A stretch of DNA of 64,000 bases from Paracentrotus lividus. Taxonomy: Eukaryota; Echinodermata; Echinoidea; Camarodonta; Echinidae. Where the stretch lies: contig CALNVZ010003430.1 of the NCBI GenBank assembly GCA_940671915.1, positions 16,659,090-16,723,089 on the forward strand. The letters run 5' to 3'. Below the pieces are notes generated by a model, which was not told the origin of the DNA, searched no databases, and saw nothing but the letters and a program-made list of their open reading frames with translations. Made by a program: the position numbers and the translations under genes. Below are positions 44,008-55,619 of this stretch, piece after piece; position 1 is the first letter of the stretch; the number at the start of each line of letters is the position of its first letter.

Positions 44008-47000
44008 GTATGTGTTGACACCCGTGCCATGGGTACCTTGAAGCTGTGTTTCATTCAAGTTAAAGCAACAAAATATTGAAAACATCTAAGTGGAAGTTGG
44101 AATGTTTAGGCCTAAGGGTCTTTGTTACTGGCCATGTGAGCCTCTAGTTCGCGACTCGAGTCTCTTGGGTTGCGGGAACGTCGCCACAACATCTCCTATT
44201 TCTCTGAGGAGTAGTGCTGTGGGAAAATGAAATAAAGGTCTAAGAATTTCAAACATGAAAGATATTTTTAGATTCAATTTCAGTCGCATGAAGGTTGCGG
44301 AGACACCACAAAGACTCATGAGAAGTCGCAGCGGCGACGGCTTCGCGGCTCCAGAGACTTAATAAAGACTATAGACTAACCCCAAATCACATCCTATTGT
44401 ACTCCCTTTGAGAGACTACCCCCTTTACCCTAAGTCCTTAACCCTATCACTTGATGTAAAAGTTAAACCTTATCCTGTATGTATCCATGAAACAGAAAAA
44501 AAAATGAAATCCTGGGAATCGGAACACTGATCATCTAGTGTGAAACTAATAGTCAACTGTTTTGTCTACAACTTAAAATATGATGCAGAAGTGAATGCCA
44601 ATTGGGGTTTAAATAGACTTTTATATAAGCATTTTAATATAATCTACGTTTTAAGATTGTCATTTGTTTATATTTATCCTTTTCAATTTTCATATTTTCC
44701 CTCTCCCTTTCATCTATGTTTGTTACCCTTCCGCCTCTGAACAGAAGCCCCGATAAGCATGATAAAAGAGTTAATCGAAACGGGAAAGGATACCTTTCAA
44801 CACCCAGTCCCAGACACAATAAAAATGAGGTAAGCCTTACACTATGCTTGGGTAAGTTTCCCGTAAATAAATTTCTTTAATACCAATGTTGGTCACCCCC
44901 CCCCCCCGCCTGTATACCCATGAGTAAACCTGCTTCTGTTTTCAACAATTCTATTTATTACCATTTAGTTACCACGGATACTTAATTTGAGACAAAGGGT
45001 GGGGAGTTTAGAACAATTATCTTTTTTTCTTTTTTTGTTTGTCTAAGCACTGTTTTGAATCACTCTTTCTCCCCCGTAGGCTTTAGTTTTATTTCTTTCT
45101 TTTTTTAATTGCCATCCTCTTTTTTCTTTTTTATTTGGGGTACAGATCCATCGCATACCCTGGATCGATCTACTATGCTTTAAAATAAGACTACAAATGA
45201 GAAGAATCTGAATACATCATGTTTCAAGTACACAAATTTTAACTTTTTCTAATCTATGATAATACATTTCCTAACATTGAAAGGTTTCAGTCAGATTATC
45301 TGAATCTATTCAATAAACGATTAAAGTATTTCGAGGAGTATCATAGATAAACAAGTTGTTCTTCTCGAGTAGAATAATTAATGTTTTTTTTTTTTTTGAC
45401 AGACCTATTCAAACACCGGTGTCATGATTAAAACCAGCGATATGAGCTTGCAAATGGATGCAGTTATCCGAACAAGTGAAGATGATATCTCTAGTAGGGC
45501 TTCTCTTCATACGTGTCCTAACATCAAGAGCGCGGATGGCAACAAAATAGTGGAATTTATTCAGTCGAGTCCATACCATGTTGACATGACCTCAAAGAAA
45601 ACCTCATTAGGAGGCATCATCTGTAAAACTTCCGTGATTGATGCTGCATGGAACAACAATGCCGTTACACCAACCACACTTTCCCTGGAAGACTACCAGC
45701 GGCGGGGGCAGAAGAAGCGAAAGGCAATTCCAAGAAGTGCTATTCGGGAATCTTTGAATTTTGAACAGGTAATGATTATAAATGATTATATAATGATTAT
45801 AAAACTGAGCTTTTGTAAATGCAACTGACATGCAACAGCAATGTAACATGCATAGTGAAGATAAATTCTTACAAAGAAAAAGGTCTTTTTAACAGTTTGT
45901 TAAGCAAATATATTAAAGAAGGTGGTTCGCGAACCACGAGTCTCGCCTGATTTCGCTATCAATAAAACACGAACTATGACCTTTTGACCCCAAGATGGCC
46001 TTTGATGTAACCTTTGTAGGTATCATATAATGTGACAATCCATAATTAACATTTGTTCAAAGTTTAAACAAAATCTATTTGAAAATAAAGAAATCAGGAC
46101 ATGTTTAATAAAAGACAACATTCAAGTTGCCCTTTTGACCACTACATGACCTTTGACCCCATCATCCTTATCAACACATATTTGGTATTACCAAAGTATC
46201 ATTTGTACCAAGTGTGAACACAAATGATGCAGAAATAAAGAAATGAGAGCAAGTTAAACAAAAAACTAAAAAAATTAACAGTTTCGTAACAGATGGCCTC
46301 ATATCATTTGAGCTTTTGACCCCTAGATGACCTTTGAACTCAACATCCTTATCAACACATATCAATTACCCAAGTATCATTTGTACCAAGTTTGAACACA
46401 AGTGATGCAGAAATAAATAAATGAGAGCAAGTTTAACATTTTTGTAAGATTTTGAGATTTTGGTGCATCCAATTTTTTTTCTTCACGTCACGATAGCCGT
46501 GCAAAAAACGGGGGAGGGGGGTTAAGTGTTATTTTTTTTTTCTTCTTCTTTTTCCTAGGGGTGGGGCAGGCGGACCCCGTGGATCCGCGCCTGGATGCAT
46601 TTTTGTTTTGTTTTGTAAAGTAATCTTTTTAAATAAAAAAAGAAAAAATATTGTTAAAGAGCTCATTTTCGCGATGTTAAATGAAAATAGTTTACTATCT
46701 ACGTTAGATATCTCTCTAATGATAGGATATGGTGGTATATTGAGCGAGCAGAAAAATTCTTTAAATTTTGGGACTTAAGTTGAGAGCAGAGAAAATCTGC
46801 ATCTTATTCAGAGACTATTATTGAGTTAAAAAGAAACACTCAGTGGGTCAATTTTGAATACTCAAATCGAGACCTGAGAAATTTAATTTTGTTTGTTTGT
46901 TTGTTTTTGTTTTTGTTTTGACATCACTTCCTCTGCAGAGCTCGAGCATATGCGACTGGCTGGTTTTGGAGGAATATTGCAAAATAGACTCATGGCGTAA

Positions 47001-49450
47001 TATGCATACCTTTAGGTAATATCATCTGCAATCTCACAAGAATGACTTTTTTTTAGACAGAGGAATTCATGCAGTTTATCTCTTCCTTTTTGTTGCAGCA
47101 ACGTTTTTCCCGAATGAAATCTGCACCACATCGCTCCCCTCATTCAAGTCCGAAAGAATTGGACACTGGGAAATCATCAAGAGAGGCACCACATCCACCT
47201 CTTGTGATCGGTGTCAACAAAACATTGCATTCAAAACATTCTGTGTCTCCAAATGGAATGAATATATCGAAGACAATTTCGCTCAAGAAAGAAAATGAGA
47301 GAATCCAGGTAAAATTCAATGCTCAATTAGGCCTACATCCAGTTAGAACATTTGAACATTAAATGAGTATTGTAATAATCGGAAAGCAATTATAATTATG
47401 AGCAATTACAGTCCGTGTTATGTTTTCCTCTAATGAATATATCCATATATGTAGAGCATCAACCAGTAAAAATTGGAAGTAATTGCAACTTACGTAACCT
47501 AAATAAAATATCTCGGATTTGTATCATTTATATCCCATCTAGAAAAATATTTGGAACAACCCTGTTTCTCCGCTGCCCAAGATTGGAGATCATCAATCAG
47601 TTGAAAACGGAACAACGACCTCAAACCTGGGAAAAGGAAGCACTGGATTTGAAAGTGAATCTGACAAATATTTGATGAACGAACAGTTGGCACCAAGTTT
47701 TAAAAATGATTTTTCGTTAAGCAACAACAAACAATCAACCAATAGCAAGGCGTTTCTTCATAATGAAATGATGAAGGTCCCTTTGGTGACCGATGCAGTA
47801 GCCACAAAATATCCACTTGAAACGGGTCATCTAAAAGACCTTCCTGGCAACGCACCACTTACTGGTGTTAGCAAAGTGGCTTCATTAGAGAGTAAGACGC
47901 GAATCCTACCAAAACCAATTCCAGAAGTGGTAATGGTTGACATACGACCAGGTGGACTAACATACTACTTAACGGTTGCTCATGAGAGCAAAAACATCAA
48001 GTATGGACTTCCAAGTTCCCTGAAGATGCAATTACAGGAACGGGTCAAAGAAATCAGATTTGACCCGGAAGTAAAGAATGCCTTGTTAGAGGCAAACCTG
48101 GAGGTAAAACAATAACAAGTTTGACTTATCAACTGCAATTAATACATGTAGGCATATGATTCAGATCGATATTTTCATTGTATACAGATTAAAAATAGAT
48201 GTTTTAGGCATACGATATGAGAGCAATGGTGGAATTTATTCTAAGGTATATGGAGTTAACATGTAATAAAGTTTGCCTGTACACTCGAATTCCGATTTTA
48301 AATGATACTATTGTTTTACTTCCATTAATTGTTATCTCAATTTTACAGGTTTACTTTCCAAATTCTCTTTGCAGAAACTTGAGCTAAAGAGAAAGAGAAG
48401 ATGTGACGCTTTTGAGGCTCGGCACGAAGCAGTACGACAGAGACGCGAAGAAATGCTCAACCGTCGACAACTAAAAACCATTTTCAGCAGAGATTTAAGG
48501 CAGCTTAGAGCCAAACACAACAGAGGAATGATGCAACATAAAATGCATGGAAGACTCCGACTGGTTATCGAAAGGAGGAACACGGCTCGAGCAAGGAAGA
48601 GAATAATGATGGATATCAAGAAAGTGAAGTGTCAGGTCACATCTGGTGACCCGGAAAGAGAACAAAATATGCCAAAAGAGGACGACCTAGATCAAGATGG
48701 GACTGTTGAGACGGGAGGTGAGCGAGTCATGCAGGAAAAGAAGGAAAAGATAAAGGCAGAGAGTCAGGGCAGAGCAGAAGAAAGTGATGATGATGACGAT
48801 GATGAAAGCCTGAATGATGATGGAAGGAAAGTCAAAGACCTTGAGAGTGATGGTTATGACGGCGATGATGAAAGCCTGAATGATGATGGAAGGAAAGTCA
48901 AAGACCTTGAGAGTGATGGTTATGAAGGCGATGATGAAAGCCTGAATGATGATGGGAGGCAAGTCATAGACTCTGAATATAATGATGGTAGAATAAATGA
49001 GTCCTCTGGCAACGATTTACATAATGTGCATACAGAAGATACTACAGCCAATCACGCAGGATCGAAGGCTCATTCTGAAATGGAAGAAGACAACAATGCT
49101 GCAGACACCACTGACCAAGCAGATGAAGACATCAGTTCTGCAGACATCATTGACCAACAAGAGGAAGATTCTGCAGACACAATTGACCAAGCAGATGAAG
49201 ACAACAACTCTGGTGTAGAACCTTACCTTCAGCTCGATCTTGCATCTGCTGCACAACATGTACTGGGCATAGACCAACCTCCATCTGAAGAGCGCCACGT
49301 GGTGGCGTTGTCTTACTACAGGGCATCTATCCGAGGTACGCATGAGGAGGTCGAGGACTTGTCTGCATTAAGGCCGGATGGAAGCAGAGTTGTGTATGAA
49401 GATCCAATCGAGGCTCAGGGTGATTACATTGAAGAGGAGGATGACGAATC

Positions 49451-49481
<31 letters not shown>

Positions 49482-49589
49482 ATCGATGTCGTCGAGACTA
49501 CGGAACGGGAAAATCTTGAAGGTGTGTTGGTACGGAGAACTGAGAATGTTGGAAGTCGAAGGTGTAGGCAAATGACATGTAGGTACTAA
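43919..49589 (+). CDS. Unrecognised six-exon gene, 841 aa, basic middle and acidic repeat tail
   Basis: Family not recognised. Exons 43,919-44,007; 44,745-44,829; 45,403-45,768; 47,099-47,308; 47,543-48,103; 48,375-49,589 join with phases 2, 0, 0, 0, 0. The ATG is the first after an in-frame TGA at 43,904. The N-terminal half is Ser/Thr-rich and polar. Exon 5 ends in an ordered-looking block (EVVMVDIRPGGLTYYLTVAH, LKMQLQERVKEIRFDPEV) that runs into a Lys/Arg-rich helix in exon 6 (KLELKRKRRCDAFEARHEAV, RQRREEMLNRRQ), possibly a coiled coil or nucleic-acid-binding helix. Three 22-residue repeats (DDESLNDDGRKVKDLESDGY) and a run of Asp follow. Nuclear localisation is a guess from the basic clusters. 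Confidence 0.78.
44745..44829 (+). CDS. 841-aa gene exon 2
   Basis: Acceptor CTCTGAACAG, donor GAG|GTAAGC. In the phase set by exon 1 it reads SPDKHDKRVNRNGKGYLSTP then SPRHNKNE. Another frame is open too, but only this one joins both neighbours. Confidence 0.7.
45403..45768 (+). CDS. 841-aa gene exon 3
   Basis: T-run acceptor ending TTGACAG, donor CAG|GTAATG, 122 codons in phase 0. Contains TLSLEDYQRRGQKKRKAIPR near its end. Confidence 0.82.
45950..46445. repeat. ~180-bp tandem repeat with TGACCTTTGACCCC, intronic
   Basis: Two and a half units between exons 3 and 4 of the 841-aa gene share ATCCTTATCAACACATAT, AAGTATCATTTGTACCAAGT and GATGCAGAAATAAA. Same TGACCTTTGACC theme as the array at 62.6 kb, but a different unit. 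Confidence 0.8.
47099..47308 (+). CDS. 841-aa gene exon 4
   Basis: Acceptor TGTTGCAG, donor CAG|GTAAAA, 70 codons in phase 0, rich in Ser, Pro and Lys (RMKSAPHRSPHSSPKELD). Confidence 0.8.
47543..48103 (+). CDS. 841-aa gene exon 5
   Basis: Acceptor CCATCTAG, donor GAG|GTAAAA, 187 codons in phase 0. The last 60 residues look folded and are the best part to search with. Confidence 0.82.
48375..49589 (+). CDS. 841-aa gene terminal exon with 66-bp coding repeats
   Basis: Acceptor CTCTTTGCAG; 404 codons and TAA at 49,587. A Lys/Arg-rich helix comes first, then three 66-bp repeats at about 48,795-48,990, then a DTIDQADED-type repeat, then (GAT)n coding poly-Asp. Confidence 0.85.
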
Positions 49590-49600
49590 TAACTTACTGA

Positions 49601-49606
49601 AATAAA
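49601..49606 (+). promoter_or_regulatory. AATAAA after the 841-aa gene
   Basis: Twelve bases past the stop codon, which is rather close. Another AATAAA at 50,045-50,050 is a more ordinary distance. Confidence 0.4.
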
Positions 49607-49609
49607 AAA

Positions 49610-51200
49610 ACGATGAGACTTGCGTACATCTACACTTGGTGAACTTGTTGAAATTATACCGAAGTTTGCATTTTATTACTTCAATGCATGTTGGAAGAAG
49701 AGGGTATCGAAATATGATATACACGTGCAGGTGCTAATTAACTTACTAAAAACTAAAAACGATGAATTATGAATGCAAATTTGAAGAGTTGAACACCAAG
49801 CATAGATAACTGACTAAGTGACATCTCAACTATAAAGACACGAGGATTGTGTGATGAACCTCTAGTTTTGTACAGGATCACGAAATCCACAGTACCATCC
49901 AATGCATTGATTTATGCATTCACATAATCAGATGAGAGGGAAAAAAGTAGTAGAAGAAGAAAAGTCGAATTGGTGTCGAGGATGGTAGAAAACCAATTTG
50001 TTTTAAATATCTAACCAAACCTTTGCATAAGACAAGGACTCTGAAATAAAGAAATCAAGACAGCCTTTAAAGTTTTGTTTATGAAAAGAAATTTGTGTTG
50101 AATCAGTAAAATAAAACAAATTGTGTGAAAGAATTATGAGTCTGCTTTATTATATGTTTTGTTTAGGCATATTATAGTTTTCGCCGATGTCAAAAAAAAA
50201 AAAAAAGAAATTCCTTTCGGTAAATATAATAGTCTTGATTAACATGAAATCTTAATAAATTCCAATTTAATGATGAACATAAACATACAATTCATACTAA
50301 GAAACAAGTGAGCATATTTATTAATTCAATGATAGTATAATTTCCATAATATTCCAAATTTGGAGGTACGTTTGTACATCAAGCATTATTTTCCATTCAC
50401 CATCTTATAAATCCCTCCTCGCTTTCACCATAGAAGTTTCAACACTCTCACTCTAAATATTGATCTCCACTGTAAAATATATGTTCCAGTTAAGTCTATT
50501 CTACCTTGTAAACATTTGGATGTGTCATTGTTGGAAAGACATTGCTCTGTAATATATATAATTATGTTTAATTGCAAATTTGAAACAACTTTTCTGATTG
50601 GTTCAGAGTCAAACTTTTATGCAAGAAGCGCATGTAACAAGGATCCTGATTGGTCAATATCAATATGCAATTGATCCTTACTTTTGAAGCTACAGGGTCC
50701 AAGCTCCTGTCTATTCTTCCTAAAAATTCTATCATTTCTCTCTCCTCTTTATCTTCTCTGACTGACATCCATCACTTTCTTCCTCTCAACTAATCAGTTC
50801 TACGTCATTATACTAATCTATGCAAAAACAAACAATATATTTCACAACACAACATCGAATAATTATGTACATGTTTAATTTTTTCTCAATTTGTACATGA
50901 TCATGATTACATCACAAAATAAAAATATAGTTTTAGGACAAGATATGAACCTTTTATCCTCACATGAGGAGATAACAATTTTGGACAGCCATGTCCTCAT
51001 GAATGGTTAATTTTACCTGACTGCTGAAGAAGCAAAAATGGCTATAAATAAGCAAACAGTGGGGCTATGGCTTAAAGCCCTATCCTAGGGACTTGATATT
51101 GTGGATTAATGCCTTACCAAAGGGCACCAGGGTATGGACTTGATTTTGAACCAAGGATCTCCCTGTTCTGCCACCACCTCTACTGACTTAACCATCATAC
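49610..51200. other. 3' flank and intergenic, no gene seen
   Basis: Probable 3' UTR to about 50,060, then AT-rich sequence. No open frame here shows a recognisable domain. Confidence 0.5.
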
Positions 51201-51830
51201 TAGGGTTGGGCGAATCTCAACTTTTTTTTTTCAAACAAGTTGTTTCTATAGTAAAATTCGACGTAGAAACTGAAAATGACAATTATTTTTGCATACGATG
51301 ACGTCTTACGTCGCTAAAGTGCAAAAAACCAAAATGGCCGCCAAAATAGCATATTATGCCCAATTATCATACATTTTATACGTATAAACCACTTTTATTG
51401 CGTTTTTATATGTCTTTTGGGTGTCAGGGAACCCAACATGATTAATCCAACATGATTAATCCTACCTAAGTTGACTGTTAGTGTAGTTTGGTAGTTAGTT
51501 TCAGTCAATATCGAGCAAAAATCACCTCATATCAAAATCACTAATTAACACCTATAACCATACTAGATACATTTGGTCATGATAAAATTGTCAGATTTGA
51601 GCTTTTAAACCATCAAAATCCATAAAGAAACAAAATAAAACCGGTTTATACCTATAAAGTGTGTGATGAATGGGCAAAATACACTATTTTGGTTTTGTGC
51701 ACTTTAGCGACGTCAGACTTCATCGTACACAAAAATCATTGTCATTTTTGGATTCTACATCAAATTTGACTATAGAAATAACTTGTTTGATATAACTTTT
51801 CAGAAAAAAATCATTATTTGCCCAACCCTA
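51201..51830. mobile_element. 630-bp foldback MITE with TAGGGTTGGGC ends
   Basis: Ends TAGGGTTGGGCGAAT and ATTTGCCCAACCCTA. Arms of about 160 bp continue through CAAACAAGTTGTTTCTATAG and GACGTCGCTAAAGTGC. TA at both borders suggests a TA target duplication. No coding capacity. Confidence 0.9.
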
Positions 51831-52601
51831 ATCATACCTCAATGAGAAAGAGAATGAATTATCCTTTGATATTTCCAGGGCATGTAACAATTTATGGTAA
51901 ACAAAATATAAGAGAATGGATGAATGGATAAATATTCTTATTGTATAAGACAATAACATTCAGTCATTGAATTCTGGCTCAAAAGACAAGATGATCATCC
52001 AGTGCACTGTCCTCGTAATAAGTTATTCACATTTGCATGCAACACATTATAACCCAGTTTGGTCAACTAAGTTACAGTATGGTCACAATTGCTTGTGTAT
52101 TGTGCTTCCTGAACATAACAAGTGTAATTTTGTAATCAACTTGACCTGGGTTGGCCAAATTCTGTAATAAACGGCTGTGATTCAAAGGACAGAGTATTCC
52201 AAAATTAGTGAGTGATTATGACATGGGGGGCTTAACACACGCCATTGACAAAAATGATTATAACGTCGAGTGAGTTGTAAATGTGAAATATTTTAAATGA
52301 TTTCACAGTGAGCAAGAGCTATTATGCCACTCGCCATTTTCTAGCTGTTTTCCCTCTCTTTTCTCTCTTTTTTTTTTAGGGAGAAGTTTGGTTGAATAGT
52401 GCAGGTGAACAAAACTTGCCATTTGTAGCTAAAAAGTCTCCCTTTTATCGCCATTTCGTAGCCCTTTTGAAAACAGCTAGAAAATGGCAAATTTTGTTTT
52501 TGTAGCTTAAGATTTTCACATAGGAATTCGTACACAAGACGGCTAGAAAAAGGTGAACTTTGTCATTTCTACAAAGCTTGCTTGCTGTGTGTACACCTGG
52601 T

Positions 52602-52735
52602 GGGCGTTTCATGAAAGGACTTGTCGGACGTTTTATCCGACAAACTGTTATAAGCTACTGAAATGCTTGCATCTGATTGGCTGAGAGCAAATTTGTCGGA
52701 TAAAACGTCCGACAAGTCCTTTGATGAAATGCCCC
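52602..52735. mobile_element. 134-bp palindromic MITE, copy 2
   Basis: GGGCGTTTCATGAAAGGACT and TTGTCGGACGTTTTATCCG on the left mirror CGGATAAAACGTCCGACAAG and TCCTTTGATGAAATGCCCCC on the right. Less decayed than the copy at 41,007. Confidence 0.92.
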
Positions 52736-52738
52736 CCG

Positions 52739-53188
52739 GGGCCCGTATTCCATAAATGTTGGACTTAAGCATGAAACTTAAGAATTTTTTTGCTAAAATA
52801 AATTTTGGTTTTAATTAAGAGTATTTTTGCTTAGCCTATTTTTGACAGTTAAGCATAAATTCTTTGATTTTGGCTAAGCAAAACGTCTTAAATTGAGTTG
52901 TTCCTACAAATACTCACATTAGAAAAGCGAATTTTATCCTAACTTTAAGCCTAACTACCTAGTGGCTTAACTTGAGTGTTGATTATATTGCAAGGTCATT
53001 TGAGGCCACAAATTAAACATGACAATATTAACAGAATTAAGACTATTGATTAATGCTTTCTGAGCTCAGACAAAGCGCTTTACGTGTTTGGAATAAAAGC
53101 TAAGATTTTTTTTTCCTGGACAAAATCTTAGAAAAGATACTTAGACTTAAGCAAAATTGCTTAAGTTTAGTTTATGGAATACGGGCCC
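52739..53188. mobile_element. 450-bp MITE with GGGCCCGTATTCCATAAA ends
   Basis: Perfect 18-bp terminal inverted repeats (right end TTTATGGAATACGGGCCC), with further inverted words ACTTAAGC and GCTTAAGT inside. It abuts the 134-bp MITE, with only a few bases between. Confidence 0.92.
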
Positions 53189-53189
53189 A

Positions 53190-54600
53190 GGCGAAGGCTG
53201 GATGAATAAAAAGTAGACCACTTCAACAAGTTGGCTTAGTCAAGCTGGTAATAAAGCTCAACAATAGTACACAATAATGAAAGTTTTGACATATAATTAC
53301 AAAACATTGCAATCATGTTGCTACATATTTCATTTAACAAGTAAATCCAGCTTTGTTCATCACAACAGGCTGACTACACATCAGCAAAAGTCAAATTGTC
53401 TGTTTCTAATAAAATAGATTTCATTCTCAAAAGTACAGTAAAAAAAGTTGTAGGCCTACTTACATGTACTTACATACTGTAAAAATGGACATATTTGTGC
53501 AGTAACATTTTTGTGCTGAGGGATCAAACAATATTTTTGCACATTTCTAACTTTGAAGGATTCACCTATCTATATACTAGACATTCATTGGCTGAAAAGT
53601 TTGTGCGTTACTTTTTTCGTCCTAATCTTGTTGAAAGCAAAAATTAGCACACCATTGACATTTTCACTAGTCATAGAAAATTAGCACTTGCTATAGTTCA
53701 TGTTGTGTCTCTCAGGATTGAGCAATCTTTATAATACATATTTCATTGTGTATGAAAGGTCAGATAAAGAAAAATGAATAAAAACAATACATTATATATA
53801 CTCTGTATACCTCATATTTGATTATAATATATTGTAATGAAATATGTCTTCAAATTTAGTTTATTCCCCGTGAAGTACAACGCTTTGTCTAAATCACTAA
53901 ATCACAAATTTCGTTACAATATATAGCCTCATATACCCAATATCTAAGAACCTAAATGGTTTAATTATACCCAAAAAAAAATGAGCATCAAAGAAACATA
54001 TCGGAACAGTACATGGCATTTAAAAAATAAACAAACAAGGAACACAAAATGGAAGATTTTTAGATATGTGGGATACGATATATAAAATGTACTGGAAAAT
54101 ACAATATTTAATGAAACAAGAGCGATTTATTATTTTATGGTATACAGTCAATCTTGCTTGAATTTAACTCCAATAAAGTCAAAGGTCTTTCCAAGTCATT
54201 TTTTCTATACTATCTAACCATTCATTACTTTAAGGGGGAGGTAAGGCAGCCCGCCATAACTGCTCCTATCCTAACATCCGGTTTTAACGATTTACACATT
54301 TTTTAAAATGTGTAGTGTCCATTTTTTAATGGCATTTTATGGTCCACCAAGATCGATTCCAGATGAATTGGATGAATATCTTGTACCTTTGAAATAGATG
54401 TTCAATATATTTCAATTAATATCAAAGAACGTAAAGGCAACTTTTTTGCTGATGGATATCAGATCCCATGGTTTCATCTCAAATTTTGTGGAAACATGAT
54501 CATGACCTTTGTCAAATAGGCACCTCTTTTCACCGCTCTCTCCCTCCATATACTTAGCGTTATGTTGAAAGTAGGAAAAGGAAAAGGATCAGCCAAAAGG
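53190..54600. other. Intergenic, no gene seen
   Basis: AT-rich sequence without recognised coding signal or long repeat. Possible 5' flank of the LINE fragment that follows. Confidence 0.45.
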
Positions 54601-54607
54601 CCTTACT

Positions 54608-55300
54608 GTGATGAAACACCTCCAAAGCCCTATCAACACCAGTGCTATAATACCTGGGATACAGAAACTTTTGGATGCTCAGATGGAGAAGTTTGTAAGC
54701 CGTCTTAAGACTTTTGAAAGCACGCTATTCACGAAAGTTAAAGAGTTGGACAATGACATTCACGAAATCAGAGCCATCCGAGAGTTCCAAGGTCATGAAA
54801 ATGATCAACTGAAAGTTAAAATGGCTGAGTTAGAAATAATTGTGAACGAATCAATAGATTATCAACGAATGTGGGGAGAAAATTTAGTGATCCTGGGGTT
54901 GAAAGAGGTGAAAGATGAAACTCTCCCATCTGAACTCAATAAACTGTAGGCCTACAAGGAAAAACTAAAAATGGACAATGAGGTTATCAAATGCTTTGAA
55001 TACAAGAGAGTGCGAGGAGTTAAACACTTTCCTTGCTACTCTGATAAGATAAAACTAAAAAAGGCAAAACTCCTTTAGGGATTCAACATCTACCGGTATC
55101 TCATAGATAACCTTTCAAACCATGTTAGTGGAATTAGGAGAGTGTAATTAAGTTCCAGCAATTAAAGCAGTCAGAAATGCAGGGAAGTTAGCTTATTTCA
55201 GTCAGGCGGAACCCACCAAGTTGTTTGTCAACCTTGTTATCGTGCCACATAAGGAAAAAAAAAATCTCATTAGCAAATGGAGAGCTCAAGCCAGTGTATC
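54608..55300 (+). pseudogene. Decayed LINE ORF1-like fragment A
   Basis: An intact 113-codon frame (coiled-coil-like, LRTFES-type heptads) ends GENLVILGLKE, the pattern that opens the RRM-like part of many LINE ORF1 proteins. After the stop at 54,947 the similarity goes on in frame and out of frame (LKMDNEVIKCFEYKRV, IKAVRNAGKLAYFS), with stops. No reverse transcriptase was found nearby. Confidence 0.55.
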
Positions 55301-55314
55301 CATGACAGCGACTA

Positions 55315-55542
55315 GTGAGGCTGCGAATAAGAGAAACAAACAAATCAGAGGAAACTCTCTATGAAGATGTTGGACACAAAGTGTCAAGCATAATTATTAT
55401 GATTGACACTTGTGCACTGGAAGCAGCAGTAGAAGAAATTCTAGTGGACATCTTCTACCATTTGAACAAGAGTGCCAAAAGAGCGTCACGACTGCAACGG
55501 TTTCAAAGTCTGTGTGGTACTGAGCCACGTAAAATTTTGAAG
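55315..55542 (+). pseudogene. hAT-like (ZNF862/KIAA1586-type) transposase fragment
   Basis: ILVDIFYHLNKSAKRASRLQ then RFQSLCGTEPRKILK matches the block LVDIFYHF..SAKR...F..F......KILKHCSTRWLSL of domesticated hAT-like proteins. It ends at AAG|GTGAGT, so it may once have been an exon. The TRW motif that should follow is not seen before the gap. Confidence 0.65.
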
Positions 55543-55584
55543 GTGAGTCCTTCATCTTTTCCTCTTTTTTTTTTTTTTTTTTTT

Positions 55585-55608
55585 NNNNNNNNNNNNNNNN
55601 NNNNNNNN
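55585..55608. other. Assembly gap (24 N)
   Basis: Unknown bases directly after a long T run. The true length of the gap is not known. Confidence 0.99.
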
Positions 55609-55619
55609 AGGGTGATTTG

